A DNA stretch of 64,000 nt from Bifidobacterium olomucense (GTDB taxonomy: Bacteria > Actinomycetota > Actinomycetes > Actinomycetales > Bifidobacteriaceae): assembly GCF_012932375.1 (NCBI RefSeq), contig NZ_JAAIIG010000001.1:434001-498000 (forward strand). Direction: 5' to 3'. How positions within the stretch are numbered: position 1 is the stretch's first letter; each line of letters opens with the position of its first letter. The translations under genes were made by a program, and so were the position numbers. Under the pieces are notes generated by a model. The model ran no database searches, was not told the DNA's origin, and was given only the letters and a program-made list of their open reading frames with translations. This document shows, in pieces, positions 8,846 through 20,174 of the stretch.

Positions 8846-9910
8846 ATGAAGCACAGCCTTGCGCACAAGGCCATCGCCCTCGTGGGCGCCATTGCCATGA
8901 CGATCGGTCTCGCCGCATGCGGACAGACCAACAATGCATCCGATTCCAACGGCGAAAGCCTCAAGAAAGTCACATTCATGCTGTCTTGGGCACCGGACAC
9001 CAACCATATCGGCGTCTACGTGGCCAAGAACAAGGGCTGGTTCAAGGATCAGGGCCTTGATGTGGATATCGTGGCCGTCGCGCAGGCCGGCGCGGAACAG
9101 GCCGTGAACAACGGCAACGCCGACTTCGCGCTGTCCAATCTCACGAATGTGGGCATGTACAACATCAAGGGCGCGACCCTGAAGCAGGTGTTGCAGGTCC
9201 AGCAGAAGCCGAGCGCCATCTGGTGCGCGCTCGCCTCGAACACCGCCATCAAGTCCCCGAAGGATCTGGATGGCAAGACGTTCGCCACGTTCGGCTCGAA
9301 CGAGTCCGATGCCGTGGTGCGCCGTATGATTCAGACCGACGGCGGCAAGGGTGAATTCGACAAGGTGACCGTCGGTACGTCCACCTTCCAGACGCTTGAG
9401 TCCGGCAAGGCCGACTTCGGCGGTTTCTACGCCACCTGGGAAGGCGTGCAGGCCGAAATGTACGGCCCGGCGCTCAACTGCTTCACCGAACCTGACTACG
9501 GTGTGCCCGGCAATGCGGACGCCATCGGCGTGATCACCAATGAGAAGACCATCAAGAACGATCCTGATCTGGTGAAGAAGTTCACGCAGGCCACCCAGAA
9601 GGGTTACGAATACGCTTACGAGCACCCGGATGATGCCGCGAAGATTCTGGTGGACGAGGCTCCTGAGGCGAACCTGAAGCTCGACTTCGTCAAGAAGAGC
9701 ATGCAGACCATCGTCGACGGCCAGTACTGGGGCGACCCGGCCAAGATCAAGGACGGTTCGTTCGTGCTCGGCACCAATGATTTCGTCGAGCCGCAGAAGT
9801 ACTTCGACTTCCTGGCCGAAGAGGACGCTTACACGGATTCACACGACAACGTGATCCACGAGGCTCCCAATACCAAGGACTTCGCCACCAACGAATTCCT
9901 GGCCAAGTAG
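8846..9910 (+). CDS. ABC transporter substrate-binding lipoprotein, NMT1/THI5-like
   Basis: 354-aa extracytoplasmic binding protein. A signal peptide ends in the lipobox LAAC around residue 27, so the mature protein is lipid-anchored. The N-terminal block FMLSWAPDTNHIGVYVAKNKGWFKDQGLDV is split here as the family motif WxPDxNHxG followed by KGWFKDQGLDV, diagnostic of THI5/NMT1 proteins that bind pyrimidine precursors of thiamine. The permease gene 266 bp upstream is the likely partner. The exact ligand is inferred from the family. Confidence 0.88.
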   Translation: MKHSLAHKAIALVGAIAMTIGLAACGQTNNASDSNGESLKKVTFMLSWAPDTNHIGVYVAKNKGWFKDQGLDVDIVAVAQAGAEQAVNNGNADFALSNLTNVGMYNIKGATLKQVLQVQQKPSAIWCALASNTAIKSPKDLDGKTFATFGSNESDAVVRRMIQTDGGKGEFDKVTVGTSTFQTLESGKADFGGFYATWEGVQAEMYGPALNCFTEPDYGVPGNADAIGVITNEKTIKNDPDLVKKFTQATQKGYEYAYEHPDDAAKILVDEAPEANLKLDFVKKSMQTIVDGQYWGDPAKIKDGSFVLGTNDFVEPQKYFDFLAEEDAYTDSHDNVIHEAPNTKDFATNEFLAK

Positions 9911-9948
9911 CCAATAGCTCGACGGCATTGGTCTGAGGCCTTAGTCTG

Positions 9949-10003
9949 ACGGCGTTGCACTGAGCGCCATCCGCGAAAAAGGATGGGCTCAGCGCAACGC
10001 CGT
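9949..10003. terminator. Bidirectional terminator between lipoprotein and serpin genes
   Basis: Long stem with arms ACGGCGTTGC...CTGAGC...CCATCC and the complement GGATGG...GCTCAG...GCAACGCCGT around a short A-rich loop. A T-rich run follows to 10016. It lies between two convergent genes and can serve both. Confidence 0.8.
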
Positions 10004-10016
10004 TTGCGTTTTTATA

Positions 10017-11381
10017 TCACAGGTTGCGCACCGCGCCGATGAACAGCGGTATGGCATCCGGCGTGGTCAGGGCGTAGAGAAATGGCCGGTCCACGGTGAA
10101 TTCCACGAACTGTTGCTCGACTGGTGCGCCGGCGGCCTCCACGCCCATCTTGGTGAACGCCGCCGCTTTGGCACCGTTTTCGTTTACTTCGATGCGTGTG
10201 CCCTGAATGATGGAGCCGATGGACAGATCGGCGGCTGATCCTGTCATCTTGCTCAGATCGGCGGTGCCGGGCGTAAAGGCATCAGTAAGTCCCAGTTGTC
10301 TGAACGTCGCTATGGTCTCATCCGAAGGGAAGGTGCTGTCGATGGTGAATTTCGGCAGCGATACGTTGACCATTACGGCTTCGGCGGCGACGCCCCATCC
10401 GGCGGGAGCGTCAGTCGTACAGCCATATTCCGAGTCGAGGCATGTGCTCATCGCCCATCGCAATTTCTCCGTATCCGAAGCGATTTCATCGAAATGACCG
10501 ACCGCGGGCAGCAGTATGGTCAGCGATCCGCCATTGTCGAATGGTATCGAAACCCGCTGCCACGTGTCGTTATCGCTGTCGTGCGCCCAGACCATGTCAT
10601 CGAACAGATGCTGCATCATCGACACTTCGGCTTCGCCGTCCTCGCCGCGGAAGGTTTGGCTCGTGGTCTCTTCAGGCTCAAACGGGTCTTTCCAGCGGCC
10701 GTCTGCGAACACGGTGTTGATGATGGAGATGACTTCCCTGTCTTGCAATGTGATGTTCGGTTTCAGCGCGCCTTTGGTATGGTCGGCGATCCAGCGGCTC
10801 ATGCGCTTGGCCGTGGCGTCGTTGAACGGCAACGATTGCATGTCCGCGTCGAAGGAACCCTTCGCGGTCGCTTTGAAAGCGTCGGCCAGTGTGTACTGGC
10901 TGTCCACCCACAATGAGTTGGCTGCGCTCATCTCGGATTCCGAGCTGCCGTACCGTCCGTTGATGGAGCGTAATAGTGACTGATAATCCTCTGTTACCAA
11001 CGATCCTGTGCCCAGTAGATCATCCATCTGCGAACGGGTCGTGCCGCCGGCGCCCTGCGTGGCGATTGCCAGCGCCATCCACATTGAAGCGGGGGAGTAG
11101 TTCACATTGCCGTTCGAATCCTGGGCGGACTCCATTGTGAGAAACTTCGGCGAGGATTGGTATGCGAATGCCGAGACGCTGTCGGCTGCTGCTTGTGTGG
11201 CGGGGCGTGCGGCCGGCTTGAACAGATTCATGACAATGAGCTTCCCCTCTCCCGTCGTCCACCACACGCCGCCCGCGGTAACCAGCAGAGCTGCCGCTAT
11301 TATCCCGGCGACAATGCGTATGAGGCGTTTCCGTCCGTGTTGCTGCTTGCGACGATGCTCAAGAGGAGTTGATGAGGTCAT
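10017..11381 (-). CDS. Serpin (serine protease inhibitor), membrane-anchored or secreted
   Basis: 454-aa serpin. After a basic N-terminus (RRKQQHGRKRLIR), a hydrophobic segment at about residues 22-45 acts as signal or anchor, so the inhibitor faces outward. The serpin core starts near SVSAFAYQ and ends with the family tail FLYALTTPDAIPLFIGAV. The reactive-loop hinge NENGAKAAAFT has the small residues needed for loop insertion, so it should be inhibitory. Counting 17 residues from hinge Glu401 gives Ala417-Gly418 as P1-P1', which suits elastase-type proteases; this is inference. ATG 11381 is supported by GGAGAGGAG just upstream. Secreted bifidobacterial serpins inhibiting elastases are known. 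Confidence 0.93.
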   Translation of the reverse strand: MTSSTPLEHRRKQQHGRKRLIRIVAGIIAAALLVTAGGVWWTTGEGKLIVMNLFKPAARPATQAAADSVSAFAYQSSPKFLTMESAQDSNGNVNYSPASMWMALAIATQGAGGTTRSQMDDLLGTGSLVTEDYQSLLRSINGRYGSSESEMSAANSLWVDSQYTLADAFKATAKGSFDADMQSLPFNDATAKRMSRWIADHTKGALKPNITLQDREVISIINTVFADGRWKDPFEPEETTSQTFRGEDGEAEVSMMQHLFDDMVWAHDSDNDTWQRVSIPFDNGGSLTILLPAVGHFDEIASDTEKLRWAMSTCLDSEYGCTTDAPAGWGVAAEAVMVNVSLPKFTIDSTFPSDETIATFRQLGLTDAFTPGTADLSKMTGSAADLSIGSIIQGTRIEVNENGAKAAAFTKMGVEAAGAPVEQQFVEFTVDRPFLYALTTPDAIPLFIGAVRNL

Positions 11382-11430
11382 GGCATGTCTCCTCTCCATT
11401 GAAAACGGCATGCTAGCAGTTTCATAATAA

Positions 11431-11473
11431 AACGGGCTTGGCGACAACACGAATGGTTGCAGTCAAGCCCGTT
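11431..11473 (-). terminator. Terminator after the MFS transporter gene
   Basis: Perfect 10-bp arms AACGGGCTTG and CAAGCCCGTT. Read on the minus strand the stem is followed by TTTTATTA, a standard intrinsic terminator. It separates the MFS gene from the serpin gene, which therefore needs its own promoter. Confidence 0.85.
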
Positions 11474-11505
11474 GCGAATACCGCTCTATCGGGAAGAAGC
11501 GATTG

Positions 11506-12885
11506 TCAGTTCACCGAGCGGCGAGCCGTCTCCACACCGAAGATACCGACGATGAGCATTGCTGCGATGGCGATCACGCTGATGGACACGAAGATGGACG
11601 TGGCGCCGAGCGAGACGAGCATCCAACCCACCACCATAGGCATCAACACGTTGAGCAGCTTGGCGATGGCGTTGGCCACGCCCACGCAACGGAAGCGTAC
11701 CTTGGTAGCGAACAGTTCAGGCGCATACACGGCCACCACGGAGGCCATGAGTACGTAGAGGCACATCATGAGCAGGAAGCCCACGACGATGGCACCGGTG
11801 GTGGAGGTCTGGAAGGCGTAGAGCATACCGAACACACCGGTGAACAGGAAGGCCGGCACGATGGTGCGCTTGCGGCCGATACGGTCGATGAGCAGGGAGC
11901 CGATGAGGCAGCCCACCGGTGCGCCGAGCATCATCATCGTGGAGGTGGTCAGCGAGGCGGAAAGATTGATGCCGCGCTTGACCAGAATCGTCGGCACCCA
12001 GGAGGTGAAGGCGTAGGAGCACACGTTCGTGGCGCTTACGGCCACAATGGCCACGAGCAGGCAGATACCGAGCGAACGGCCGCCGGCGTTGCGAGTCGAT
12101 TCGGCAGCGGACTTTGCGCCAGCTTCAACAGGCTCAGAACCGTTGGCCTCAAGCTGCTTGACGATGGCGTCGGCCTCGTCGTAACGGCCATGCACCGCAA
12201 GCCAGCGCGGAGATTCGGGGATGTCACGGCGCAGCCACCAGATCACAGCGGCCACCAGACCGATGCCTACGAACAACGGACGCCAGCTCCAGCGGGGGAT
12301 AATGAACGCGCACAGCAGCATGGCGATCGGCACGCCGCAGTTGGCCACCAGCGAGACGATCGCGCACCAGTGCCCGCGGCGGTTCATCGGGGCGAACTCG
12401 TTGACCATGGCGAAGCCGGTCACGATCTCGGCACCAAGACCAAGGCCTGCGCCAAGGCGGCAGAGCGAAAGAACGGTCATGTTCGGAGCGAACGCGCCGA
12501 GGAAGGTGAAGCCGCCGAACAACAACAGGTTGATTTGGTAGGCGGTGCGGCGTCCTTTCAGATCGCCGACGAAGCCGGCCAACAGGGAGCCGACCAACAG
12601 GCCCAAGAAGCCAGCAGACATGAACCTGGAGTTCTGAGCCACGGTGGACCAGTGGGTAGACAGCGCACTGGAAGCCACGGCGCTGCCGATATATACGTCG
12701 ATGCTGTCCATCAGCATACCGGCCGCAACCAGGGCGACGATGCGATAGAACATCGGGGTCTCATGCGCACGATCCATGCGCGAAACAATTTCTTCTACCT
12801 GAGCGCGATTGCCAACGGCCTCACGCGCCTGCGTGGAGTCCATAGCCGTGGAATTGCGGGAAATCTGCTGTTCAGCAGCAGTCAT
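11506..12885 (-). CDS. MFS transporter, metabolite/organic-acid porter type
   Basis: 459-aa major facilitator with about 12 membrane helices. The N-terminal cytoplasmic tail of about 45 residues is polar. Loop motifs typical of the sugar/organic cation/aromatic acid branch are seen: GDLKGRR between helices 2 and 3, PESPRWL at the start of the central loop, and DRIGRK in the second half. The central loop contains a variable Glu/Ala/Ser-rich stretch. The substrate cannot be told from sequence, and no enzyme gene sits beside it. The gene is transcribed toward the serpin but ends at its own terminator. Confidence 0.85.
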   Translation of the reverse strand: MTAAEQQISRNSTAMDSTQAREAVGNRAQVEEIVSRMDRAHETPMFYRIVALVAAGMLMDSIDVYIGSAVASSALSTHWSTVAQNSRFMSAGFLGLLVGSLLAGFVGDLKGRRTAYQINLLLFGGFTFLGAFAPNMTVLSLCRLGAGLGLGAEIVTGFAMVNEFAPMNRRGHWCAIVSLVANCGVPIAMLLCAFIIPRWSWRPLFVGIGLVAAVIWWLRRDIPESPRWLAVHGRYDEADAIVKQLEANGSEPVEAGAKSAAESTRNAGGRSLGICLLVAIVAVSATNVCSYAFTSWVPTILVKRGINLSASLTTSTMMMLGAPVGCLIGSLLIDRIGRKRTIVPAFLFTGVFGMLYAFQTSTTGAIVVGFLLMMCLYVLMASVVAVYAPELFATKVRFRCVGVANAIAKLLNVLMPMVVGWMLVSLGATSIFVSISVIAIAAMLIVGIFGVETARRSVN

Positions 12886-13192
12886 AATGAGCGCCTCTTC
12901 TACATCCTGCCCGACGGCAACCGCTCAACGGTATATTGCCGGCGGGCGAACTCTTGACTCCGCCCTGCGTTTCCGGTCGTCCTCCCATTGTGTGGGATGG
13001 GCGTCGGACGCGGCCGAAAATCTTGAATTCACACACGATGGACAATCGTTGTGAGATTGCCCACGTACGTCAGAGAAGTACTATAGGTGCGCTTCCACAG
13101 GTTACCCGGTTGCGGCCACATTGTGAACGGTGCCAGACCATAACCCTAAAGCGATTCTGGGCATGGGCATACCAATTATCCTGGGCCTATGC
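12886..13192. other. Intergenic region without a recognised gene
   Basis: About 300 bases upstream of the minus-strand MFS gene, without a credible coding frame. It presumably holds the MFS promoter. Its right part (about 13128-13192) carries degraded relatives of the inverted-repeat arm that follows: GACCATAA and ATTCTGGGC each recur here in direct order. Confidence 0.5.
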
Positions 13193-13288
13193 CGACCATA
13201 AAAGGGGTTCTGGGCCTTTCCCTACCATGAGCACAGCCATTTCGGCTTCTTCATGGTAGGGAAAGGCCCAGAACCCCTTTTATGGTCG
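13193..13288. repeat. 38-bp perfect inverted repeat
   Basis: Arms at 13193-13230 and 13251-13288 are perfect complements over 38 bp and flank a 20-base loop. The arm begins CGACCATAAAAGGGGTTCTG. It lies 17 bases past the stop of the last thiamine-operon gene and would form a very stable transcript hairpin, so termination or 3'-end stabilisation of that operon is likely. It is much longer than needed for a terminator. Confidence 0.9.
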
Positions 13289-13305
13289 TCGGAAGAGGAG
13301 CCGAG

Positions 13306-13677
13306 TTACTGTTTTGAGGCTAGGATTTCGTCCACCAGCTTTGGCTTCTCGGTCAGCTGACCGGTGAACCCTGGACGGATGTCCATATGCAGCACCAGCG
13401 AGGTGCGGTATCCCTGTTCGGCGAGCTTCTTGGCGGCCGCGCCGGCCACCTTGAGCACCTCGTCCAGATCGCCCTCCACATTGGTGAACAGAGCGTTGGT
13501 CTCCTGCGGCAGACCTGATTCTCGAATCACTTCGATGGCCTGAGACACATATGGAGATACCTCTGACCCCACGCCGGCGGCGGATACCTGAATGGCGGCC
13601 ACCGTGTTGAGGTACGGTTTGCCGGTTTCGGGGTCGATCGGCACTTCCTGCTTCACGGCATTGCGGTCAAGAACCAT
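13306..13677 (-). CDS. Thiamine-binding protein family (MTH1187/YkoF-like)
   Basis: 123-aa cytoplasmic protein of the small MTH1187/YkoF-type fold, members of which bind thiamine or its pyrimidine part. The core blocks AAIQVSAAGVGSEVSPYVSQ, TNALFTNVEGDLDEVL and SLVLHMDIRPGF match the family. The frame is open upstream, but ATG 13677 with GAGAGGAC ahead is the proper start. It is the last gene of the thi operon, 11 bases after thiD, and is followed by the 38-bp inverted repeat. A role in moving or storing thiamine intermediates is inference. Confidence 0.82.
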   Translation of the reverse strand: MVLDRNAVKQEVPIDPETGKPYLNTVAAIQVSAAGVGSEVSPYVSQAIEVIRESGLPQETNALFTNVEGDLDEVLKVAGAAAKKLAEQGYRTSLVLHMDIRPGFTGQLTEKPKLVDEILASKQ

Positions 13678-13688
13678 GATTCGTCCTC

Positions 13689-14483
13689 TCAGCGGTACTT
13701 CCACAGGTGGTCCATCGGGCCGGACCCGTGTCCCAGATCGAGCTGAGCCTTCAGGGCGCCGGTCAGATACTTCTTGGCGTGCTTGATGGCCTTCGGCAGT
13801 GAGTCGCCCTGTGCCAGATACGAGGCAATGGCAGAGCTCAGCGTGCAACCGGTGCCGTGCGTGTTCGGATTGTCGACGCGCGTCTCCTCGAACCACGTCA
13901 CAGTGCCGTCCGTTTCCGCCAGCACGTCGTTGGCGTCTTCGGTGCCATGGCCGCCCTTGACCAGTGCAGCACAGCCGAACTTGTCGACGATGCGGCGGGC
14001 CGCTGCCTCCATGTCTTCCTGATCGTGAATCAGCGCATCCGTGAGCACCTCGGCCTCGGGAATGTTCGGAGTAACCACCGTGGCCATCGGGAACAGACGG
14101 CCGGTGAGTGCGGCGATGGCGTCGTCGCTGATGAGCTTGGCGCCTGAAGTGGCCACCATCACCGGGTCGAGCACGATGTTCGTGGCATGGTGGAATGTCA
14201 GACGGTCTGCGATGGTGTCGATGATGTCCGTCGCCGAGACCATGCCGATTTTCACCGCCAGCGGGGGAATATCCTCGAAAACCATGTCGATCTGATCGGC
14301 CAGAATCTCCGGCTTGGTGTCCTGAATGGAACGCACGCCGGTGGTGTTCTGCGCGGTGAGCGCGGTGATGGCGCTCATGCCGAACACGCCGCAGGCGATC
14401 ATCGTCTTCAGATCTGCCTGCATGCCGGCGCCGCCGGAGGAGTCCGATCCGGAGATGGCGAGTACAGGCGGCAACGTAGACAT
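13689..14483 (-). CDS. thiD: Hydroxymethylpyrimidine/phosphomethylpyrimidine kinase
   Basis: 264-aa ribokinase-fold enzyme phosphorylating HMP and HMP-P to HMP-PP for thiamine synthesis. The start PPVLAISGSDSSGGAGMQAD is the ThiD signature. The C-terminal motif NTHGTGCTLSSAIA holds the anion hole and catalytic Asp-region equivalent of the family. It lies 34 bases after the ThiE-ThiC fusion gene on the minus strand, and supplies the HMP-PP that ThiE uses. Confidence 0.95.
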   Translation of the reverse strand: MSTLPPVLAISGSDSSGGAGMQADLKTMIACGVFGMSAITALTAQNTTGVRSIQDTKPEILADQIDMVFEDIPPLAVKIGMVSATDIIDTIADRLTFHHATNIVLDPVMVATSGAKLISDDAIAALTGRLFPMATVVTPNIPEAEVLTDALIHDQEDMEAAARRIVDKFGCAALVKGGHGTEDANDVLAETDGTVTWFEETRVDNPNTHGTGCTLSSAIASYLAQGDSLPKAIKHAKKYLTGALKAQLDLGHGSGPMDHLWKYR

Positions 14484-14517
14484 GATGATTCCTTTCTGAT
14501 ATGAAGTCGGCTTTATG

Positions 14518-17412
<2,895 letters not shown>

Positions 17413-18345
17413 TTACTCGACGGTGATCGGGGAACCGGCCACCTGCTCGGGCGTGAGATTCCACAGCGCATCCAGCAGATGCACCTGGAACGAGCCCGGA
17501 CCTTCAGCCTTGGCCTCGGCGATCTCGCCTGCACGGTTGTACAACAGTGAGGCTGCCAGAGCCGCCGTCAGTGGTTCGGCAACAGCGAGATACGTGGCGG
17601 TCACACCGCCCAACGAGCACCCGGCGCCGGTGATTTTGGCCATTAACGCACTGCCTCCGGGCAACCGGTATACCTGTACGCCGTCGGTAACGAGGTCGAC
17701 CGCGCCGGAGACCGCTACGGCAGCCTGATGCTCAGGTGCGGCATCGGCGAGGAATTGCGCCAGTTTTTTGGCCGGTCCGACCGCGGCGTCCACGTCGTCT
17801 ACCGATTCCACTCCTGCGGGGCGGCTTGCCTCATCCGGTGAGATCAGACCCCACATGGTCGCCAACGCGATGATTTCCGAGGCGTTGCCGCGCACGACCG
17901 TCGGGGGAGCGGCACGGAACGCGCGCAGAATCTCAGTGCGTGTCTTGCCGATGCCGGCCGCCACAGGGTCAAGCACCCACCGGTGTCCGTTTTTGTGGAA
18001 CGCACGGGCGATCTGCGGCAGCGCATCCTTATAGAACGGCAGCAGCGTGCCTACATTGATGTAATCCGCGCCGGAAATCGCGGCGGTGTCGATGACGTCG
18101 TCCGGCAGGAAGCTCATGGCCGCCGTGCCTCCGGCGGCGAGCTGAGCGTTGGCTACCAGATTGATGGTCACGAAGTTGGTGAACGATTGCGCCAGCGGCG
18201 TCTTGGACTTCACGTCGCGTACCGCCTGCGCAACGGATTCCCTCAATGAGGTCAGATCGAGTGGGCCGCCTTGATGTTGCCCATCAGCGCATTCGGCTGG
18301 TTGATGGATGGATGTACCACAATGTACGTGCGAATCATCGCTCAT
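17413..18345 (-). CDS. thiM: Hydroxyethylthiazole kinase
   Basis: 310-aa kinase phosphorylating the salvaged thiazole alcohol for thiamine synthesis. Motifs SFTNFVTINLVANAQLAAGG, VRGNASEI and ITGAGCSLGG (anion hole and catalytic Cys region) are characteristic. The N-terminal 30-40 residues (Asp/His/Gln-rich) are an extension. The frame is open to 18552, but that would run through the TPP riboswitch; ATG 18345 has GTAGGGAG just upstream, which is also the riboswitch 3' end. It is the first gene of the thi operon. Confidence 0.93.
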   Translation of the reverse strand: MSDDSHVHCGTSIHQPAECADGQHQGGPLDLTSLRESVAQAVRDVKSKTPLAQSFTNFVTINLVANAQLAAGGTAAMSFLPDDVIDTAAISGADYINVGTLLPFYKDALPQIARAFHKNGHRWVLDPVAAGIGKTRTEILRAFRAAPPTVVRGNASEIIALATMWGLISPDEASRPAGVESVDDVDAAVGPAKKLAQFLADAAPEHQAAVAVSGAVDLVTDGVQVYRLPGGSALMAKITGAGCSLGGVTATYLAVAEPLTAALAASLLYNRAGEIAEAKAEGPGSFQVHLLDALWNLTPEQVAGSPITVE

Positions 18346-18351
18346 ATCACT

Positions 18352-18445
18352 GCTCCCTACGATGGTCTTAACCAACAGGTTCAAAGGGTCAGGCGCAAAG
18401 CCATTCTCAACCCGCCGTTGACGCGGGTCCCCCTGCATTACAAGG
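18352..18445 (-). promoter_or_regulatory. TPP (THI-box) riboswitch
   Basis: Read on the minus strand it contains the conserved TPP-aptamer pieces in order: GCAGGGGGACC, the GGTTGAGA variant of the CTGAGA box, TGACCCTTTGAACCTG, and CCATCGTAGGGAG at the end. The final GTAGGGAG is also the ribosome-binding site of thiM, so ligand binding would block translation initiation. It controls thiM and the genes downstream. Confidence 0.93.
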
Positions 18446-18617
18446 CTCAACGTATGCCCGAACACAGACAATTTCGTCACAAAATTGCGCAGAATCGTTG
18501 ATTTGCGGCCGTTGGCTCTGGCGCGTCGCTCGTCGTCGTGGTAATAGGCCAAACCGGCTTTCGGCGCGTGTAGGATGAAACCGTTTGCGTGAGCCTTATA
18601 TGTATTGGGAGAGAACC

Positions 18618-20072
18618 ATGAACGATCAATCCGCCGTCAATATCGAGCAGCTCAAGGACTATTCGCGCGCGTTCAACGCCGACCGGGCCAATCTCGTAGC
18701 CGCCAACGCCGCCGTCTCCGCCGGCGTGCTCGCCGCCGCCACCGATTACCAGGGGATGCGGTCCCTGCCGCGCGACTTTTCCATTGAGCTCAAGCAGGGC
18801 TCGATCACCAATCAGGAACGCTCCGGCCGATGCTGGATGTTCGCATCGCTCAACACGCTGCGCTATGAGCTGATGCATCACTGGAATCTTGAGGATTTTG
18901 AGTTCTCTGAAACGTATCTCTTCTTCTGGGACGCCATCGAGAAGTCCAATGCGTATCTGGAATATGTGCTGCAGACGCTGGATGAGCCCACCGATTCCCG
19001 TGTGTTCGAAAGCATCAACGCCGGTCCTTCGGATGATGGCGGTTGGTGGCAGATGTTCGCCGCATTGGTGAACAAGTATGGTCTGGTACCCAAGTCCGCC
19101 TATCCCGAATCGGCGAACTCGCGCGATTCGGACGCGTTCAAGCAGTATCTCAACACCAAGCTGCGCGAATTCGCCGCTGACCTGCGTCGCCGTCACGCTG
19201 CGGGGGAGTCGATGGATGCTTTGCGTACGGCCAAGCGTGATGATATGGCCACCGTCTATCGCATCTGTGCGATTGCGCTCGGCGAGCCGCCGGCGACGTT
19301 TGATTTTCTGGCCCGCGTCAAGGACGATGACGACAAGGATGGTGCCGATAAGGCCGATGACAAGGCCGGCGCGACGAACGAAGCCGGACAGGCCAGGTCA
19401 GAATCCGGCGAATCCGCTGAATCCGGCAAGGACGAGCGTAAGCAGATTCGCGAAACCGGCATTACGCCGATGGAATTCTACAAGAAGTACGTGCCGGTGG
19501 ACGTCAACGATTTCGTGACCATCTCCAATGCGCCGATGGGCCGCACCCCGTTCGGCAGGCGTTACCGCATCCGCTATTCGGCAAACGTGATCGAAGCCGG
19601 AGACATGGAATTCGTCAACGTGCCGTTGGATGTGTTCAAGAAGGCCGCGGTCGATCAGATCGCCGCCGGACACCCGATCTGGTTTGCCTGCGACTGCATG
19701 CAGTTCGCGTTGCGCGGCGAAGGTGTTTTCGACCGTGGCACCGTGCGCGTGGACCAGTTGTTCGGTACCGAGTTCACGTTCGACAAGGCGGACGGCCTGG
19801 AGTATGGTGACCGTCCGAGCAATCATGCCATGACGCTCACCGGCGTGAATCTGGACGAAAACGGCAAGCCGAACCGTTGGAAGATCGAAAACAGCTGGGG
19901 CAAGGACAACGGCAAAGACGGTTACTATGTGGCCTCCGACGCATGGTTCGACCAGTTCGTCACCGAGCTCATCATCCGCAAGGACATGCTCGATGATGCC
20001 ACGCTGGCCGTCATCCAGTCCGAACCGGTCGAGATCGAACCGTGGGAGCCGTTGACCCGACCCTGCCGCTGA
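18618..20072 (+). CDS. pepC: Aminopeptidase C (bleomycin hydrolase family)
   Basis: 484-aa cytoplasmic papain-fold aminopeptidase of the C1B family. The catalytic Cys lies in NQERSGRCWMFASLN, the His in NHAMTLTG and the Asn in KIENSWG, in that order. An unusual acidic and Ala/Ser-rich insertion at about residues 230-285 (DDDDKDGADKADDK and SGESAESGKDE) is not part of the core fold. ATG 18618 follows GGGAGAG; an upstream in-frame start at 18585 is less likely. The gene is divergent from thiM. Peptide trimming in the cytosol is the family role. Confidence 0.93.
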   Translation: MNDQSAVNIEQLKDYSRAFNADRANLVAANAAVSAGVLAAATDYQGMRSLPRDFSIELKQGSITNQERSGRCWMFASLNTLRYELMHHWNLEDFEFSETYLFFWDAIEKSNAYLEYVLQTLDEPTDSRVFESINAGPSDDGGWWQMFAALVNKYGLVPKSAYPESANSRDSDAFKQYLNTKLREFAADLRRRHAAGESMDALRTAKRDDMATVYRICAIALGEPPATFDFLARVKDDDDKDGADKADDKAGATNEAGQARSESGESAESGKDERKQIRETGITPMEFYKKYVPVDVNDFVTISNAPMGRTPFGRRYRIRYSANVIEAGDMEFVNVPLDVFKKAAVDQIAAGHPIWFACDCMQFALRGEGVFDRGTVRVDQLFGTEFTFDKADGLEYGDRPSNHAMTLTGVNLDENGKPNRWKIENSWGKDNGKDGYYVASDAWFDQFVTELIIRKDMLDDATLAVIQSEPVEIEPWEPLTRPCR

Positions 20073-20174
20073 TGATCAGATGTTTTTTAGTTATCACCGG
20101 GGATGTAGGGGAGTGCCGCTATTCTGAAGCGGTTGTAACCAAGTCCCCAAACCGTTCAAACCAGAAGGTGCATT

